From an uncultured Bacteroidales bacterium (GTDB taxonomy: Bacteria > Bacteroidota > Bacteroidia > Bacteroidales > Paludibacteraceae), in assembly GCA_900321605.1 (NCBI GenBank), contig ONWR01000007.1, positions 88,376 to 152,375 of the forward strand: DNA of 64,000 bases, given 5' to 3'. A program made the position numbers and the translations under genes. The notes beneath the pieces are model-generated. The model was not told where the DNA came from, made no database searches, and saw only the letters and a program-made list of their open reading frames with translations. Each line of letters starts with the position of its first letter. The stretch's first letter is position 1. Positions 42,705-50,764 of the stretch are shown here, piece after piece.

Positions 42705-42709
42705 AAATA

Positions 42710-42752
42710 ATTGACGATTTGACGATTGACGAGGTACGATTGATTGACGATT
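42710..42752. repeat. attgacgatt-type repeat tract
   Basis: Four or five imperfect ttgacgatt units directly after the permease stop. Related words lie at 19845-19893. Confidence 0.7.
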
Positions 42753-42803
42753 GAAAGAAAGGGACGATTGACCATACCACGAACAATTGTAAAGTCGAAA
42801 TAG

Positions 42804-42841
42804 CAAAATGTCAGAAATCGGGGACGGTTTCTGATATTTTG
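42804..42841 (+). terminator. hairpin after the panD-tgt-lptFG operon
   Basis: CAAAAT-g-TCAGAAA pairs with TTTCTGA-t-ATTTTG around a 10-base loop: 13 pairs with one mismatch and a T-rich descending arm. It lies 100 bases past the stop. Confidence 0.65.
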
Positions 42842-42891
42842 TAAAATGGAGTGCTCATTTTGAAGAAATTTATCATTTTATGTACAATTTA

Positions 42892-42923
42892 TTTGCAGGT
42901 TTCCCAAAAAGGCAGTACCTTTG
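42892..42923 (+). promoter_or_regulatory. promoter for the orphan tail protein
   Basis: TTTG (42892-42895), 20 bases, TACCTTTG (42916-42923). A leader of about 150 bases filled with tgtacgaagg-type repeats (42952-43025) precedes ATG 43083. Confidence 0.85.
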
Positions 42924-42949
42924 CACCGTTTTTCGATGACACCTGATAT

Positions 42950-43026
42950 GATGTACGAAGGAACAAATGTATGATGTAAGATGTACAAGGTACAATTTAC
43001 AATTTACAATGGACAATGTACAACGT
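42950..43026. repeat. tgtacgaagg/caatttaca repeat tract in a leader
   Basis: Imperfect copies of gatgtacgaagg, gatgtacaagg and acaatttac words. This lies in the transcribed leader of the small secreted protein. Confidence 0.75.
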
Positions 43027-43082
43027 ATTATTGGTGCGAACGAAAAACAGGTATTATCTGTTATAAAAAGAAAGGACTAACT

Positions 43083-43379
43083 ATGAAAAAGATGTTGAAC
43101 AAAGTTAGTTTGGTATTGGTACTCGTTTGCAGCCTGTTCGCAGGCGTAAACATGGCGGACGCCGCAAAGAACAATGATGAATTGCGTATACGTTTCCGCG
43201 AGAACACATTGGTAGTAACCTCAAGTCAGATGGAAGAGGCACGGCTCTACTCTATGCAGGGCAAACTGCTTCAGAAAGAAAAAGGCCACTTCGTCGAATT
43301 TGAATTAGACCGTGGTACATACCGTTTGTATGCAAAGGTCAAAGGTGAAACAGTGAGCCGCAAGATTGAGTTGCGGTAA
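43083..43379 (+). CDS. small secreted protein that is little more than a type IX-like sorting tail
   Basis: 98 residues from ATG 43083, with a signal peptide (LVLVCSLFAGVNMADA) and then about 70 residues: LRIRFRENTLVVTSSQ, ARLYSMQGKLLQKEKG, FELDRGTYRLYAKVKGET and the end SRKIELR. The second half follows the common type IX tail pattern (VxxYNxxGxxV...LxxGxYxV...K). A normal cargo domain is missing. It has its own promoter and terminator, so it is a stand-alone gene. It could be a free peptide that uses the secretion machine, or a surface scaffold. Confidence 0.75.
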   Translation: MKKMLNKVSLVLVLVCSLFAGVNMADAAKNNDELRIRFRENTLVVTSSQMEEARLYSMQGKLLQKEKGHFVEFELDRGTYRLYAKVKGETVSRKIELR

Positions 43380-43386
43380 AAGCAAG

Positions 43387-43416
43387 AAGGACTCCTGTTC
43401 GGGAGTCCTTTTTTTT
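43387..43416 (+). terminator. terminator of the orphan tail protein gene
   Basis: AAGGACTCC and GGAGTCCTT form a 9-bp stem followed by six or more T, 8 bases past the stop. Confidence 0.9.
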
Positions 43417-43485
43417 ATGTCTCCCTCTGCAAAACGAACAAAAAGCACACAAAAACTACAAATAAAGCAGAAAAATGCCCAAAAA

Positions 43486-43517
43486 CTTGCGTATGTCAAA
43501 AAAAAGCAGTACCTTTG
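43486..43517 (+). promoter_or_regulatory. promoter for typA
   Basis: CTTG (43486-43489), 20 bases, TACCTTTG (43510-43517). The short leader contains GTGCG...CGCAC, a small hairpin. Confidence 0.88.
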
Positions 43518-43571
43518 CGCGATAATTTTGTAATATGTGCGCGTCATACGCACGCAATACGATATTAAAGT

Positions 43572-45386
43572 ATGCAAAACATTCGAAATATAGCAATCAT
43601 TGCGCATGTGGACCACGGAAAAACGACCTTGGTCGATAAGATGCTTTATACGGCTAAAGTCGTCAGCAATCAGCGTTCAGAGTTCAGCAATCAGCCACAA
43701 GAGTTGATCTTGGACAACAACGACCTCGAGCGTGAGCGTGGAATCACTATTCTTGCCAAGAACGTAGCCATCGACTACAAAGGCACTAAAATCAATATTA
43801 TTGACACTCCGGGGCACGCGGACTTCGGCGGCGAAGTAGAGCGTGTGTTGAACATGGCGGACGGCGTACTGCTGCTCGTTGATGCGTTCGAGGGTGCGAT
43901 GCCGCAGACCCGTTTTGTGCTGCAAAAAGCACTCGAACTCGGGCTCAAACCCATCGTAGTGATCAATAAAGTGGACAAACTGAACTGCCGTCCGGACGAG
44001 GTACAAGAAGAGGTGTTCGACCTCATGTGTAACCTCAACGCTACCGATGACCAGTTGGATTTCCAGACGCTGTACGGCTCGGCTAAACAAGGCTGGATGT
44101 CGCGGGACTGGAGAAAACCGACGACGGACCTGACCGACCTCATGGACGCTATCATCGAGTATATCCCTGCTCCGGTTGACAACCCGGGTACACCGCAGAT
44201 GCTCGTCACCTCGCTGGACTACAACAGCTACGTCGGACGAATCTGTATCGGTCGTGTACACCGCGGTGAGTTCAAGGACGGACAGGCAGTGACGCTGGCT
44301 AAGAAAGACGGTACGATGGTCAAAACGAAGATCAAAGAGTTGCATACGTTCTCGGGTATGGGTCACGTGAAGACCGATGTGGTCAAGAACGGTGACATCT
44401 GTGCCATGATCGGTATTGACGGCTTTGAGATCGGTGACACGATCTGCGATGCAGAGAACCCCGAACCGCTCAAACCGATTGCTATCGACGAGCCGACGAT
44501 GAGCATGACCTTCTGCATCAACGACAGTCCTTTCTTCGGTCAGGACGGTAAGTTCGTTACCTCCCGTCATATCCAAGACCGTCTGAACAAAGAGCTGGAG
44601 AAGAACCTCGCTCTTCGTGTAGAGAAAGGTGCAGAGGAGAGCAGTTGGCGCGTGTTCGGACGTGGCGTGCTGCATCTGTCGGTGCTCATCGAGACCATGC
44701 GTCGCGAGGGATACGAGCTGCAAGTGGGTCAGCCGCAAGTGATCATCAAAGAGATTAACGGCGTCAAGTGCGAGCCGGTAGAGTCTCTGACGGTCAACAC
44801 GCCCGAAGAGTGCTCGGGTAAGATCATCGAGTTCGTCTCTACCCACAAAGGTGAGATGACGAAGATGGAGATGGTCAACGACCGAGTACACCTTGAGTTC
44901 ACTATCCCGAGCCGTGGTATCATGGGTATGCGTACCTATGTGATGAACGTCTCTGCCGGAGAAGCCATCATGGCACACCGTTTCCTCGAGTATCAGCCGT
45001 GGAAAGGTGAGATCGTGAAGCGTAACAACGGTTCGCTGATCGCAATGGAAGCCGGAACAGCTTATGCCTATGCGCTGGACAAACTGCAAGACCGCGGTAA
45101 GTTCTTCATCGATCCGCAGGAAGAGGTCTATGCCGGACAGGTAGTGGGCGAGAACGCCAAGGAAGGTGATATCGTCATCAACGTAACCAAATCCAAGAAA
45201 CTGACGAACATGCGTTCCAAATCCGCGGATGACAAAGCCGTTCTGCCGCCTCCTGTACGCATGAGCCTCGAAGAGGCACTCGAATACATCAAAGAGGATG
45301 AGTACGTAGAGGTTACTCCGCACGCTATGCGAATCCGTAAGATCATCCTCGACGAACTGGAGAGGAAGAGAGCGGGGAGAGTGTGA
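43572..45386 (+). CDS. typA: ribosome-associated GTPase TypA/BipA
   Basis: TypA is a translational GTPase of the EF-G group that helps 50S assembly and stress responses. The 604-residue protein has G1 AHVDHGKTTL, the switch region ERERGITI, G3 DTPGHADFG, G4 NKVD, and later domains with SGMGHVKTDVV and SRGIMGMRTYVMNVSAGEA. Between helix 1 and the ERERGITI switch it carries KVVSNQRSEFSNQPQELI. The usual sequence there is a short loop; the extra 7 or so residues are encoded by a cagcaatcagcgttcagag repeat. The loop is close to the GTP site but before the conserved threonine. Confidence 0.95.
   Translation: MQNIRNIAIIAHVDHGKTTLVDKMLYTAKVVSNQRSEFSNQPQELILDNNDLERERGITILAKNVAIDYKGTKINIIDTPGHADFGGEVERVLNMADGVLLLVDAFEGAMPQTRFVLQKALELGLKPIVVINKVDKLNCRPDEVQEEVFDLMCNLNATDDQLDFQTLYGSAKQGWMSRDWRKPTTDLTDLMDAIIEYIPAPVDNPGTPQMLVTSLDYNSYVGRICIGRVHRGEFKDGQAVTLAKKDGTMVKTKIKELHTFSGMGHVKTDVVKNGDICAMIGIDGFEIGDTICDAENPEPLKPIAIDEPTMSMTFCINDSPFFGQDGKFVTSRHIQDRLNKELEKNLALRVEKGAEESSWRVFGRGVLHLSVLIETMRREGYELQVGQPQVIIKEINGVKCEPVESLTVNTPEECSGKIIEFVSTHKGEMTKMEMVNDRVHLEFTIPSRGIMGMRTYVMNVSAGEAIMAHRFLEYQPWKGEIVKRNNGSLIAMEAGTAYAYALDKLQDRGKFFIDPQEEVYAGQVVGENAKEGDIVINVTKSKKLTNMRSKSADDKAVLPPPVRMSLEEALEYIKEDEYVEVTPHAMRIRKIILDELERKRAGRV
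43660..43698. repeat. ttcagcaatcagc-type repeat inside typA
   Basis: Three imperfect words (gtcagcaatcagc, gttcagag, ttcagcaatcagc) in frame, translated as VSNQRSEFSNQ. A second copy of the family is inside mpl at 47980-48004. Confidence 0.75.
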
Positions 45387-45391
45387 GCGAA

Positions 45392-45499
45392 CTAGATACA
45401 CTAGACGCACTAGACGCTCTAGACGCTCTAGACGCACTAGACGCTCTAGACGCACTAGATCAACTAGATCAACTAGACAGACTAGATAAACTAGATAAA
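45392..45499. repeat. 12 tandem 9-bp units, all starting CTAG
   Basis: Twelve consecutive 9-mers (ctagacgca, ctagacgct, ctagatcaa, ctagataaa and similar) occupy the whole typA-tig spacer. Every unit begins with the tetranucleotide CTAG, which is usually under-represented in bacteria. Confidence 0.92.
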
Positions 45500-45510
45500 A
45501 CAAATATATT

Positions 45511-46593
45511 ATGAAAATTGAACAATCTGAATTGAAAGACCTGAAGGCAGTAGTAACGCTGACTATTGAGCCTGCTGACTATCAGGAAGAAGTAGCAAAA
45601 CAACTGAAAGAAGTGCGCCACAAAGCGCAGATGCCGGGATTCCGTCCGGGTATGGTACCTGCCGGTTTGGTAAAGAAGATGTACGGTAAGGGCATCTTGG
45701 CTGATGTGCTGAACAAGAAAGTGGGCGAAGGCCTGCAGAAGCACATCGAGGACAACAAATTGGCTATCTTAGGCGATCCTCTGCCCAACGCAGAGCAAGG
45801 TCACGTAGATCTCGATCACGAGGAGACCTTCACTTTCGCTTTCGACATCGCTGTAGCACCGGAGTTCGATGCTAAACTGAACGGTAAGAACAAACTGCCG
45901 GAGTACACCATCGAGGCAACCGAAGAGATGGTAGACAAGCAGGTAGAGGCGTATGCAAACCGCTTCGGAGAGTACATCCCCGAGGACAAAGAGAAAGGTA
46001 CGAAAGCCGAAGTAAAACCTTGCGCTGTGGACGCTGAGTTGTTCGCAAAAGTATATGGTGCAGAGGCTCCGAAAGATGAGAAAGCTTTCCGTGCACGCAT
46101 CAAAGAGGATATCGAGCGCAGCTTGGCTGAGGAGTCCAAATACCGCTTCGGTGTGGATGTCAAAGCCGCTGTGATGAAGAAGATGGAGAAGATCGAGTTC
46201 CCGGTTGATTTCCTCAAACGTTGGGTATTGGAGACCAACGAGAAGATGACCCAAGAGGAACTGGACAAAGACTTCGATAAGATGCTCGATGAGCTCAAAT
46301 GGCACCTCGCGAAAGATCAACTCATGAAAGAGTACAAGATCGACGTGCAGAAAGAGGAAGTAGAAGCGTTTGCAAAACGTATTGCCCAGATGCAGTTCAT
46401 GCAGTACGGTCTGATGAACGTACAGGACGATATGCTCGCTAACTACGCTCAGGAGATGCTCAAGAACGAAGACCAACTGCGTAACATCGTTGAGCGCGTC
46501 GTTGAAGACAAGATCTTCGCTGCTATCAAGGGCATCGTTAAAATCGAGCCCAAGACAGTTAGCCAAGAGGAGTTCGATAAACTGTTTAAATAA
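45511..46593 (+). CDS. tig: trigger factor, apparently without the PPIase domain
   Basis: Trigger factor is the ribosome-bound chaperone at the peptide exit tunnel. The 360-residue protein has the ribosome-docking loop in MPGFRPGMVPAGLVKKMYG (about residues 41-59; canonical GFRxGxxP). The N-terminal fold continues to about 145, then a C-terminal helical chaperone domain with IKEDIERSLAEESKYRFGVD and PVDFLKRWVLETNEKMTQEE. Normal trigger factors are about 430-450 residues with an FKBP-type domain in the middle. Here only about 25 residues (GEYIPEDKEKGTKAEVKPCA) stand in its place. The repeat array 45392-45499 is directly upstream. Confidence 0.92.
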   Translation: MKIEQSELKDLKAVVTLTIEPADYQEEVAKQLKEVRHKAQMPGFRPGMVPAGLVKKMYGKGILADVLNKKVGEGLQKHIEDNKLAILGDPLPNAEQGHVDLDHEETFTFAFDIAVAPEFDAKLNGKNKLPEYTIEATEEMVDKQVEAYANRFGEYIPEDKEKGTKAEVKPCAVDAELFAKVYGAEAPKDEKAFRARIKEDIERSLAEESKYRFGVDVKAAVMKKMEKIEFPVDFLKRWVLETNEKMTQEELDKDFDKMLDELKWHLAKDQLMKEYKIDVQKEEVEAFAKRIAQMQFMQYGLMNVQDDMLANYAQEMLKNEDQLRNIVERVVEDKIFAAIKGIVKIEPKTVSQEEFDKLFK

Positions 46594-46718
46594 TGGACGA
46601 AGGACAAATGTACCATGTACGAAGGATTTACGAAGGAACAAAAGTACGAAGGTCGCGCAAATCGTCCTTAAATACAATCTTACATAAATCATACATCGTA
46701 CATGATTAAATCGTACAT
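46594..46718. repeat. tgtacgaagg/tacatcgtaca repeat spacer
   Basis: At least seven imperfect gtacgaagg, gtacatg and cgtacat words fill the tig-mpl spacer. No promoter is recognised in it. Confidence 0.75.
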
Positions 46719-46721
46719 TAA

Positions 46722-48086
46722 ATGACACATATTCATTTCATAGCTATCGGTGGCGCGGCAATGCATAATTTGGCATTGGCCGTTGCCTCCAAAGCGGGAT
46801 ACCAAGTGACCGGTTCGGATGACGAGATCTTCGATCCGGCACTTACCCACTTGCGCGATGCCGGTCTGCTGCCGGACAAGATGGGCTGGTATCCGGAGCG
46901 TATCACCAAGGATATAGATGCTATCATCTTAGGAATGCACGCCCGTGAGGACAATCCAGAATTGGTGCGTGCCCGCGAGTTAGGAATCAAGATATACTCG
47001 TTCCCCGAGTACCTCTACGAGCAAACGAAAGACAAGATCCGCATCGTCGTCGGCGGTTCGCACGGCAAGACCACCACGACCTCCATGATCCTCTATGTAC
47101 TCAACCGTCTCGGCATCGAAGCTGACTATATGGTGGGTGCGCAGATAGAGGGCTTCGAGCGTATGGTACGGCTCTCCGACACCGCCAAATACGCGGTCTT
47201 CGAGGGCGATGAGTACCTCACTTCCCCGCTCGACCTGCGCTCTAAATTCCTGTGGTATCACCCGCATGTAGCTATCCTGACGGGTATAGCGTGGGATCAT
47301 ATCAATGTCTTCCCCACTTTCCCGCAATACGTGGACACTTTCCGGAAGTTCGTCCACAGTATCGAGCCCAACGGCTCATTCATCTATTTCAAAGGCGATG
47401 AAAACCTCTGCCTCTTGGCAGAGGAATTAAAGCAATCCTCCTCCCTAGAGGGGAAGTCGGGAAGGGTTTCCGTTATTCCTTACGACGCGTACGATGGGAA
47501 TGTCCCGATGCAGGTTTTCGGCAAACATAATATGCAGAACCTTCAGGCAGCGATGCTCGCATGTCATTGTATAGGCGTTGCACCGGAGGATTTCTACCGC
47601 GAGATCAGTACGTTCACCGGCGCTTCTAACCGTCTGGAGAAGATTTGCGAGACCGAGAACTCGGTTGCGTACAAAGACTTCGCGCACAGCCCCTCCAAAC
47701 TAAAGGCTACCATCAATGCCGTTCGTGAGCGTTACCCCGAGAAGAAACTCATCGCTTGCATGGAGCTCCATACCTTCTCGTCCCTCATGGCGGATTTTCT
47801 GCCGCAATACAAAGATTGCATGAAGGAGGCGGACGTCGCTTACGTATATTTCAACCCCAAAGTGATCGAGCATAAACGGCTCACCCCCATCTCTGCGGAA
47901 GACGTACGAAAAGCGTTTGGCACGAAAAATGTAGAGGTTTTCACATCCTCCGAAGCCTTGCAGAAAGCCATCTGCCGTCAGTATTCAGCATTCAGCCATC
48001 AGGGCGTAGCCCTGCTGATGATGTCTTCGGGCACGTTCGACGGCATCGACGTCAAGTCTTTCGCCGCAGAGTTGCTACAAAAATAA
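46722..48086 (+). CDS. mpl: Mpl/MurC-type UDP-MurNAc peptide ligase
   Basis: A 454-residue Mur ligase that probably attaches recycled tripeptide to UDP-MurNAc. It has the N-terminal loop HFIAIGGAAMHNLALAVA, P-loop VVGGSHGKTTTTSMI (about 107-121), VFEGDEYLTSPLD, AWDHINVFPTF and the C-terminal DFAHSPSKLKATI. DFAHSP and the lack of a longer N-domain favour Mpl over MurC. Two short segments look repeat-derived: KQSSSLEGKSGRVS (about 237-249, a CCTCCCT/GAGGGG word) and RQYSAFSHQG (about 420-428, ttcagcattcagc word). Both are in loops by position. It is followed by the holin-like gene. Confidence 0.88.
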   Translation: MTHIHFIAIGGAAMHNLALAVASKAGYQVTGSDDEIFDPALTHLRDAGLLPDKMGWYPERITKDIDAIILGMHAREDNPELVRARELGIKIYSFPEYLYEQTKDKIRIVVGGSHGKTTTTSMILYVLNRLGIEADYMVGAQIEGFERMVRLSDTAKYAVFEGDEYLTSPLDLRSKFLWYHPHVAILTGIAWDHINVFPTFPQYVDTFRKFVHSIEPNGSFIYFKGDENLCLLAEELKQSSSLEGKSGRVSVIPYDAYDGNVPMQVFGKHNMQNLQAAMLACHCIGVAPEDFYREISTFTGASNRLEKICETENSVAYKDFAHSPSKLKATINAVRERYPEKKLIACMELHTFSSLMADFLPQYKDCMKEADVAYVYFNPKVIEHKRLTPISAEDVRKAFGTKNVEVFTSSEALQKAICRQYSAFSHQGVALLMMSSGTFDGIDVKSFAAELLQK

Positions 48087-48106
48087 CGAAAAACAACCCA
48101 AAACCA

Positions 48107-48601
48107 ATGAAGAACGATTATTTCGAGGGACTCAAGCAAGAGATTACCTCCTACGGTAAATCCGTAGGAGAAATAGGCAGACTGCGCCTCATCGGCATCG
48201 TAAGTCGTATTCTGGGACTTTTCCTGCTGATCTTCACTGTCGTTTTATGTGTCTTTGCGCTACTGGCTTTCGGCTCTGTAGCAGCGCTTCACGCGATGAC
48301 GAATGTGATGCCGCTGTGGGCAGCCGCGCTGATTCTGGGAGCCGGGTATATCATCATCATCTTCGTGGTGATTGCCTGTAGGAAACCCTTGTTCATCCAC
48401 CCCTTTATCCGACTCATGTCCAAGCAGCTCGGCACCGAAGAGGAGTTGGCGCTGAAGACACTCGAGGCGGAGCATCAGGCGGAGATAGACTACCTGCGCA
48501 TCGAGAATCGCGTGACGAACACTACCCGCGAGATTAACCTCTATATAGCCTCCATCAGGCGCGTATGGTCCTGGCTATCGAGCTTGCTACATAAAAAATG
48601 A
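48107..48601 (+). CDS. phage-holin-like membrane protein (Holin-X type)
   Basis: A 164-residue protein with two strong transmembrane helices (LLIFTVVLCVFALLAFGSVA and ALILGAGYIIIIFVVIAC), an N-terminal amphipathic helix and a C-terminal helical region (about 100-164). The layout matches the chromosomal holin-X-like family common in Bacteroidetes. It is a housekeeping membrane protein of unknown role, not evidence of a prophage. The spacing to the neighbours is short. Confidence 0.7.
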   Translation: MKNDYFEGLKQEITSYGKSVGEIGRLRLIGIVSRILGLFLLIFTVVLCVFALLAFGSVAALHAMTNVMPLWAAALILGAGYIIIIFVVIACRKPLFIHPFIRLMSKQLGTEEELALKTLEAEHQAEIDYLRIENRVTNTTREINLYIASIRRVWSWLSSLLHKK

Positions 48602-48612
48602 CCAAATAGCGC

Positions 48613-49044
48613 ATGATTAGGGATAAACAACAAAAACGCGACTACCTCTATATGCGCATGGCGCGCACGTGGGCGGAAAATAGTTATTGTGTGCGCCGCA
48701 AAGTAGGGGCACTGCTCGTGAAAGACCAGATGATCATCTCCGACGGCTACAACGGTACCCCTTCGGGCTTTGAGAACATCTGCGAGGACGAGAACAACGT
48801 CTCCAAACCATACGTACTGCACGCCGAAGCCAACGCACTGACCAAAGTAGCACGATCCAACAACTCCTCCGACGGCGCTACCCTCTACGTGACCGCCTCA
48901 CCTTGCCTCGAATGCTCCAAACTGATCATTCAGTCGGGAATCAAACGGGTCGTGTACGGCGAAGAATACCGTATCATGGACGGTGTGGAGCTGCTCAAAA
49001 GAGCCGGTATCGAAGTGCAGTTCCTCAATGACAGAAACGAATAA
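48613..49044 (+). CDS. deoxycytidylate (dCMP) deaminase family protein
   Basis: A 143-residue zinc deaminase that converts dCMP to dUMP for dTMP synthesis. The active site is VLHAEANALTKVA (His and catalytic Glu) and ASPCLECSKLIIQSG (two Cys). GYNGTPSGFENICEDENN is the substrate loop typical of dCMP deaminases rather than cytidine deaminases. The start ATG 48613 is 11 bases after the upstream stop. Confidence 0.9.
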   Translation: MIRDKQQKRDYLYMRMARTWAENSYCVRRKVGALLVKDQMIISDGYNGTPSGFENICEDENNVSKPYVLHAEANALTKVARSNNSSDGATLYVTASPCLECSKLIIQSGIKRVVYGEEYRIMDGVELLKRAGIEVQFLNDRNE

Positions 49045-49097
49045 TGGAATAACGTGATCACGATATCACGTAATCCCGTAATAACGAAAGGATTAGT

Positions 49098-50726
49098 ATG
49101 AAAAAGTATATTCTTCCTACTCTGACGGTTATCGCGGTAGCTTTGGGTATCTTCATTGGCTCTGCCTTGACCCAGAAAGCAAACGCGCAACGTATCATCT
49201 ATCAGAACGGTCAGTGGTCTATCGAACCCACCAAAGTGGACCGTTTGCTGGAACTCATGGAGTCTGCCTATGTGGACGAGATCAACGTGGACAGCATCAC
49301 CGATGAGGTGATGTCCGAACTCGTGCAGAAACTCGACCCGCATAGCTCCTATATCCCCAAAGAAGATCTGGAGATGGTTAACTCCGAATTAGCCGGTTCG
49401 TTCTCCGGCATCGGCGTTCAGTTCACTATCCAGCAGGACACCGTACGCATCGTAGCGGTGATTGCAGGCGGACCGAGTGAAGGCGTCGGCGTGTTAGCCG
49501 GAGACAAACTGGTTGAAGTGGATGACAGTACGTTCACCGGCAAGAAGATGAACAACGAGAAGGTGATGAAGACCCTGCGCGGACCAAAAGGCACGAAAGT
49601 CAAATTAGGCATCTTGCGTGCAGGCACGTCCGAAATGCTCCATTTCACCATCACCCGTGGAGACATTCCTGTGAACTCCGTGGATGCGAAATTCATTATT
49701 GAGCCGAAAGTCGAAAGTCAAAAGTCGAAAGACAAGATCGGTTTCGTACGCGTCAATAAGTTCGGAGAGAACACCTATCGCGAGTTCCTCACCGCTCTTG
49801 CCGAACTCAAAGTGCAAGGAGCTACACGGTATATCGTGGATCTGCGCGAGAACAGCGGCGGATATATGGATCAAGCAATCCGTATGGCAAACGAGTTCCT
49901 CCAACGCGGAGAGATGATCGTCTATGCCGAAGGTCGTGCGTATCCCCGTTATGAGGCGAAAGCCGATGGTAGCGGACGATTCAAAGACGTGCCGCTGACC
50001 GTCCTCATCGATGATTTCTCGGCTTCTGCATCCGAGATCTTCTCCGGCGCTATGCAGGATAATGACCGTGCTACGATCATCGGTCGCCGTTCCTTCGGTA
50101 AGGGTCTTGTGCAGCAACAGATGCCCTTTAGCGACGGCAGTGCCGTACGGCTCACCGTAGCGCGCTACTACACCCCTTCGGGTCGCTGCATCCAGAAACC
50201 CTATACGCTCGGAGAGCAGAAAGACTACGAGAAAGAGCTCCTTGAGCGTTTCGAGCACGGAGAGCAGTTCTCGGCGGATAGCATCCACCTCAACGACACC
50301 ACCACCTATCGCACCAAGAAAGGACGTATCGTTCATGGCGGCGGAGGTATCATGCCGGACATCTTCGTCGGACGCGACACCACGCTCAACACCCCTTGGT
50401 ACAACAAGTGCGTCAACCTCGCTTTCACCTACCAGTTTGCGTACCAATATACGGACAAACACCGCAAGGAGTTAGCGAAATACAAAGACTGGCAGTCTCT
50501 CGAGCAATACCTCAATAGCCGGAATATCCTGCGTGAGTTCGTGGCTTTTGCTGCCGAGAAAGATGTAGCGCCGAATGAGGAACAGATCGCCAAATCGAAG
50601 CCGCTCATCACGCGTCTTCTGAACGCCTACATCGTTCGCGATGTCTTGGGTGACGAGGGTTTCTTCCCGCTCTTCGAACGAGACGACGAAATCACCAAGA
50701 AAGCAATAGAGGTTCTCAGCAAATGA
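49098..50726 (+). CDS. S41-family C-terminal processing protease
   Basis: A 542-residue periplasmic serine protease with an N-terminal signal anchor (ILPTLTVIAVALGIFIGSAL). A PDZ domain (about 95-185) shows FSGIGVQFTIQQDTVRIVAV. The tail-specific protease core has YIVDLRENSGGYMDQAIRM, the catalytic Ser in DDFSASASEIFSGAMQD and the catalytic Lys in RSFGKGLVQQQMPF. A C-terminal 150-residue extension follows. EPKVESQKSKDKIGF (about 202-216) contains a gaaagtcaaaagtcg repeat translated in frame at the PDZ-protease junction. The terminator hairpin overlaps its stop codon. Confidence 0.93.
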   Translation: MKKYILPTLTVIAVALGIFIGSALTQKANAQRIIYQNGQWSIEPTKVDRLLELMESAYVDEINVDSITDEVMSELVQKLDPHSSYIPKEDLEMVNSELAGSFSGIGVQFTIQQDTVRIVAVIAGGPSEGVGVLAGDKLVEVDDSTFTGKKMNNEKVMKTLRGPKGTKVKLGILRAGTSEMLHFTITRGDIPVNSVDAKFIIEPKVESQKSKDKIGFVRVNKFGENTYREFLTALAELKVQGATRYIVDLRENSGGYMDQAIRMANEFLQRGEMIVYAEGRAYPRYEAKADGSGRFKDVPLTVLIDDFSASASEIFSGAMQDNDRATIIGRRSFGKGLVQQQMPFSDGSAVRLTVARYYTPSGRCIQKPYTLGEQKDYEKELLERFEHGEQFSADSIHLNDTTTYRTKKGRIVHGGGGIMPDIFVGRDTTLNTPWYNKCVNLAFTYQFAYQYTDKHRKELAKYKDWQSLEQYLNSRNILREFVAFAAEKDVAPNEEQIAKSKPLITRLLNAYIVRDVLGDEGFFPLFERDDEITKKAIEVLSK

Positions 50727-50740
50727 GAACCTCTATTTTT
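50705..50740 (+). terminator. terminator hairpin overlapping the S41 protease stop codon
   Basis: AATAGAGGTTCTC and GAGAACCTCTATT pair over 13 bp with a 7-base loop that holds most of the last codons. A T run follows. The TGA is at the start of the descending arm. Confidence 0.88.
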
Positions 50741-50743
50741 CTA

Positions 50744-50761
50744 TCCGCCAATATTGGCGGA
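50744..50761. repeat. palindrome CCGCCAATATTGGCGG
   Basis: A perfect palindrome between the converging S41 and pepD genes. It shares the AATATT core with the TCGCCC palindromes, and a degenerate copy (CCGCCAAGATTGACGG) is at 61725-61740. Confidence 0.65.
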
Positions 50762-50764
50762 TTA

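Noticed and set aside
43677-45503. A 608-codon open frame opposite typA
   Set aside because: Antisense shadow of typA; its first codons are the CTAG tandem array translated as low-complexity sequence.
48107-48601. Holin-like gene as a prophage marker
   Set aside because: Neighbours are all housekeeping genes and no other phage gene is present; this type is common as a chromosomal gene.
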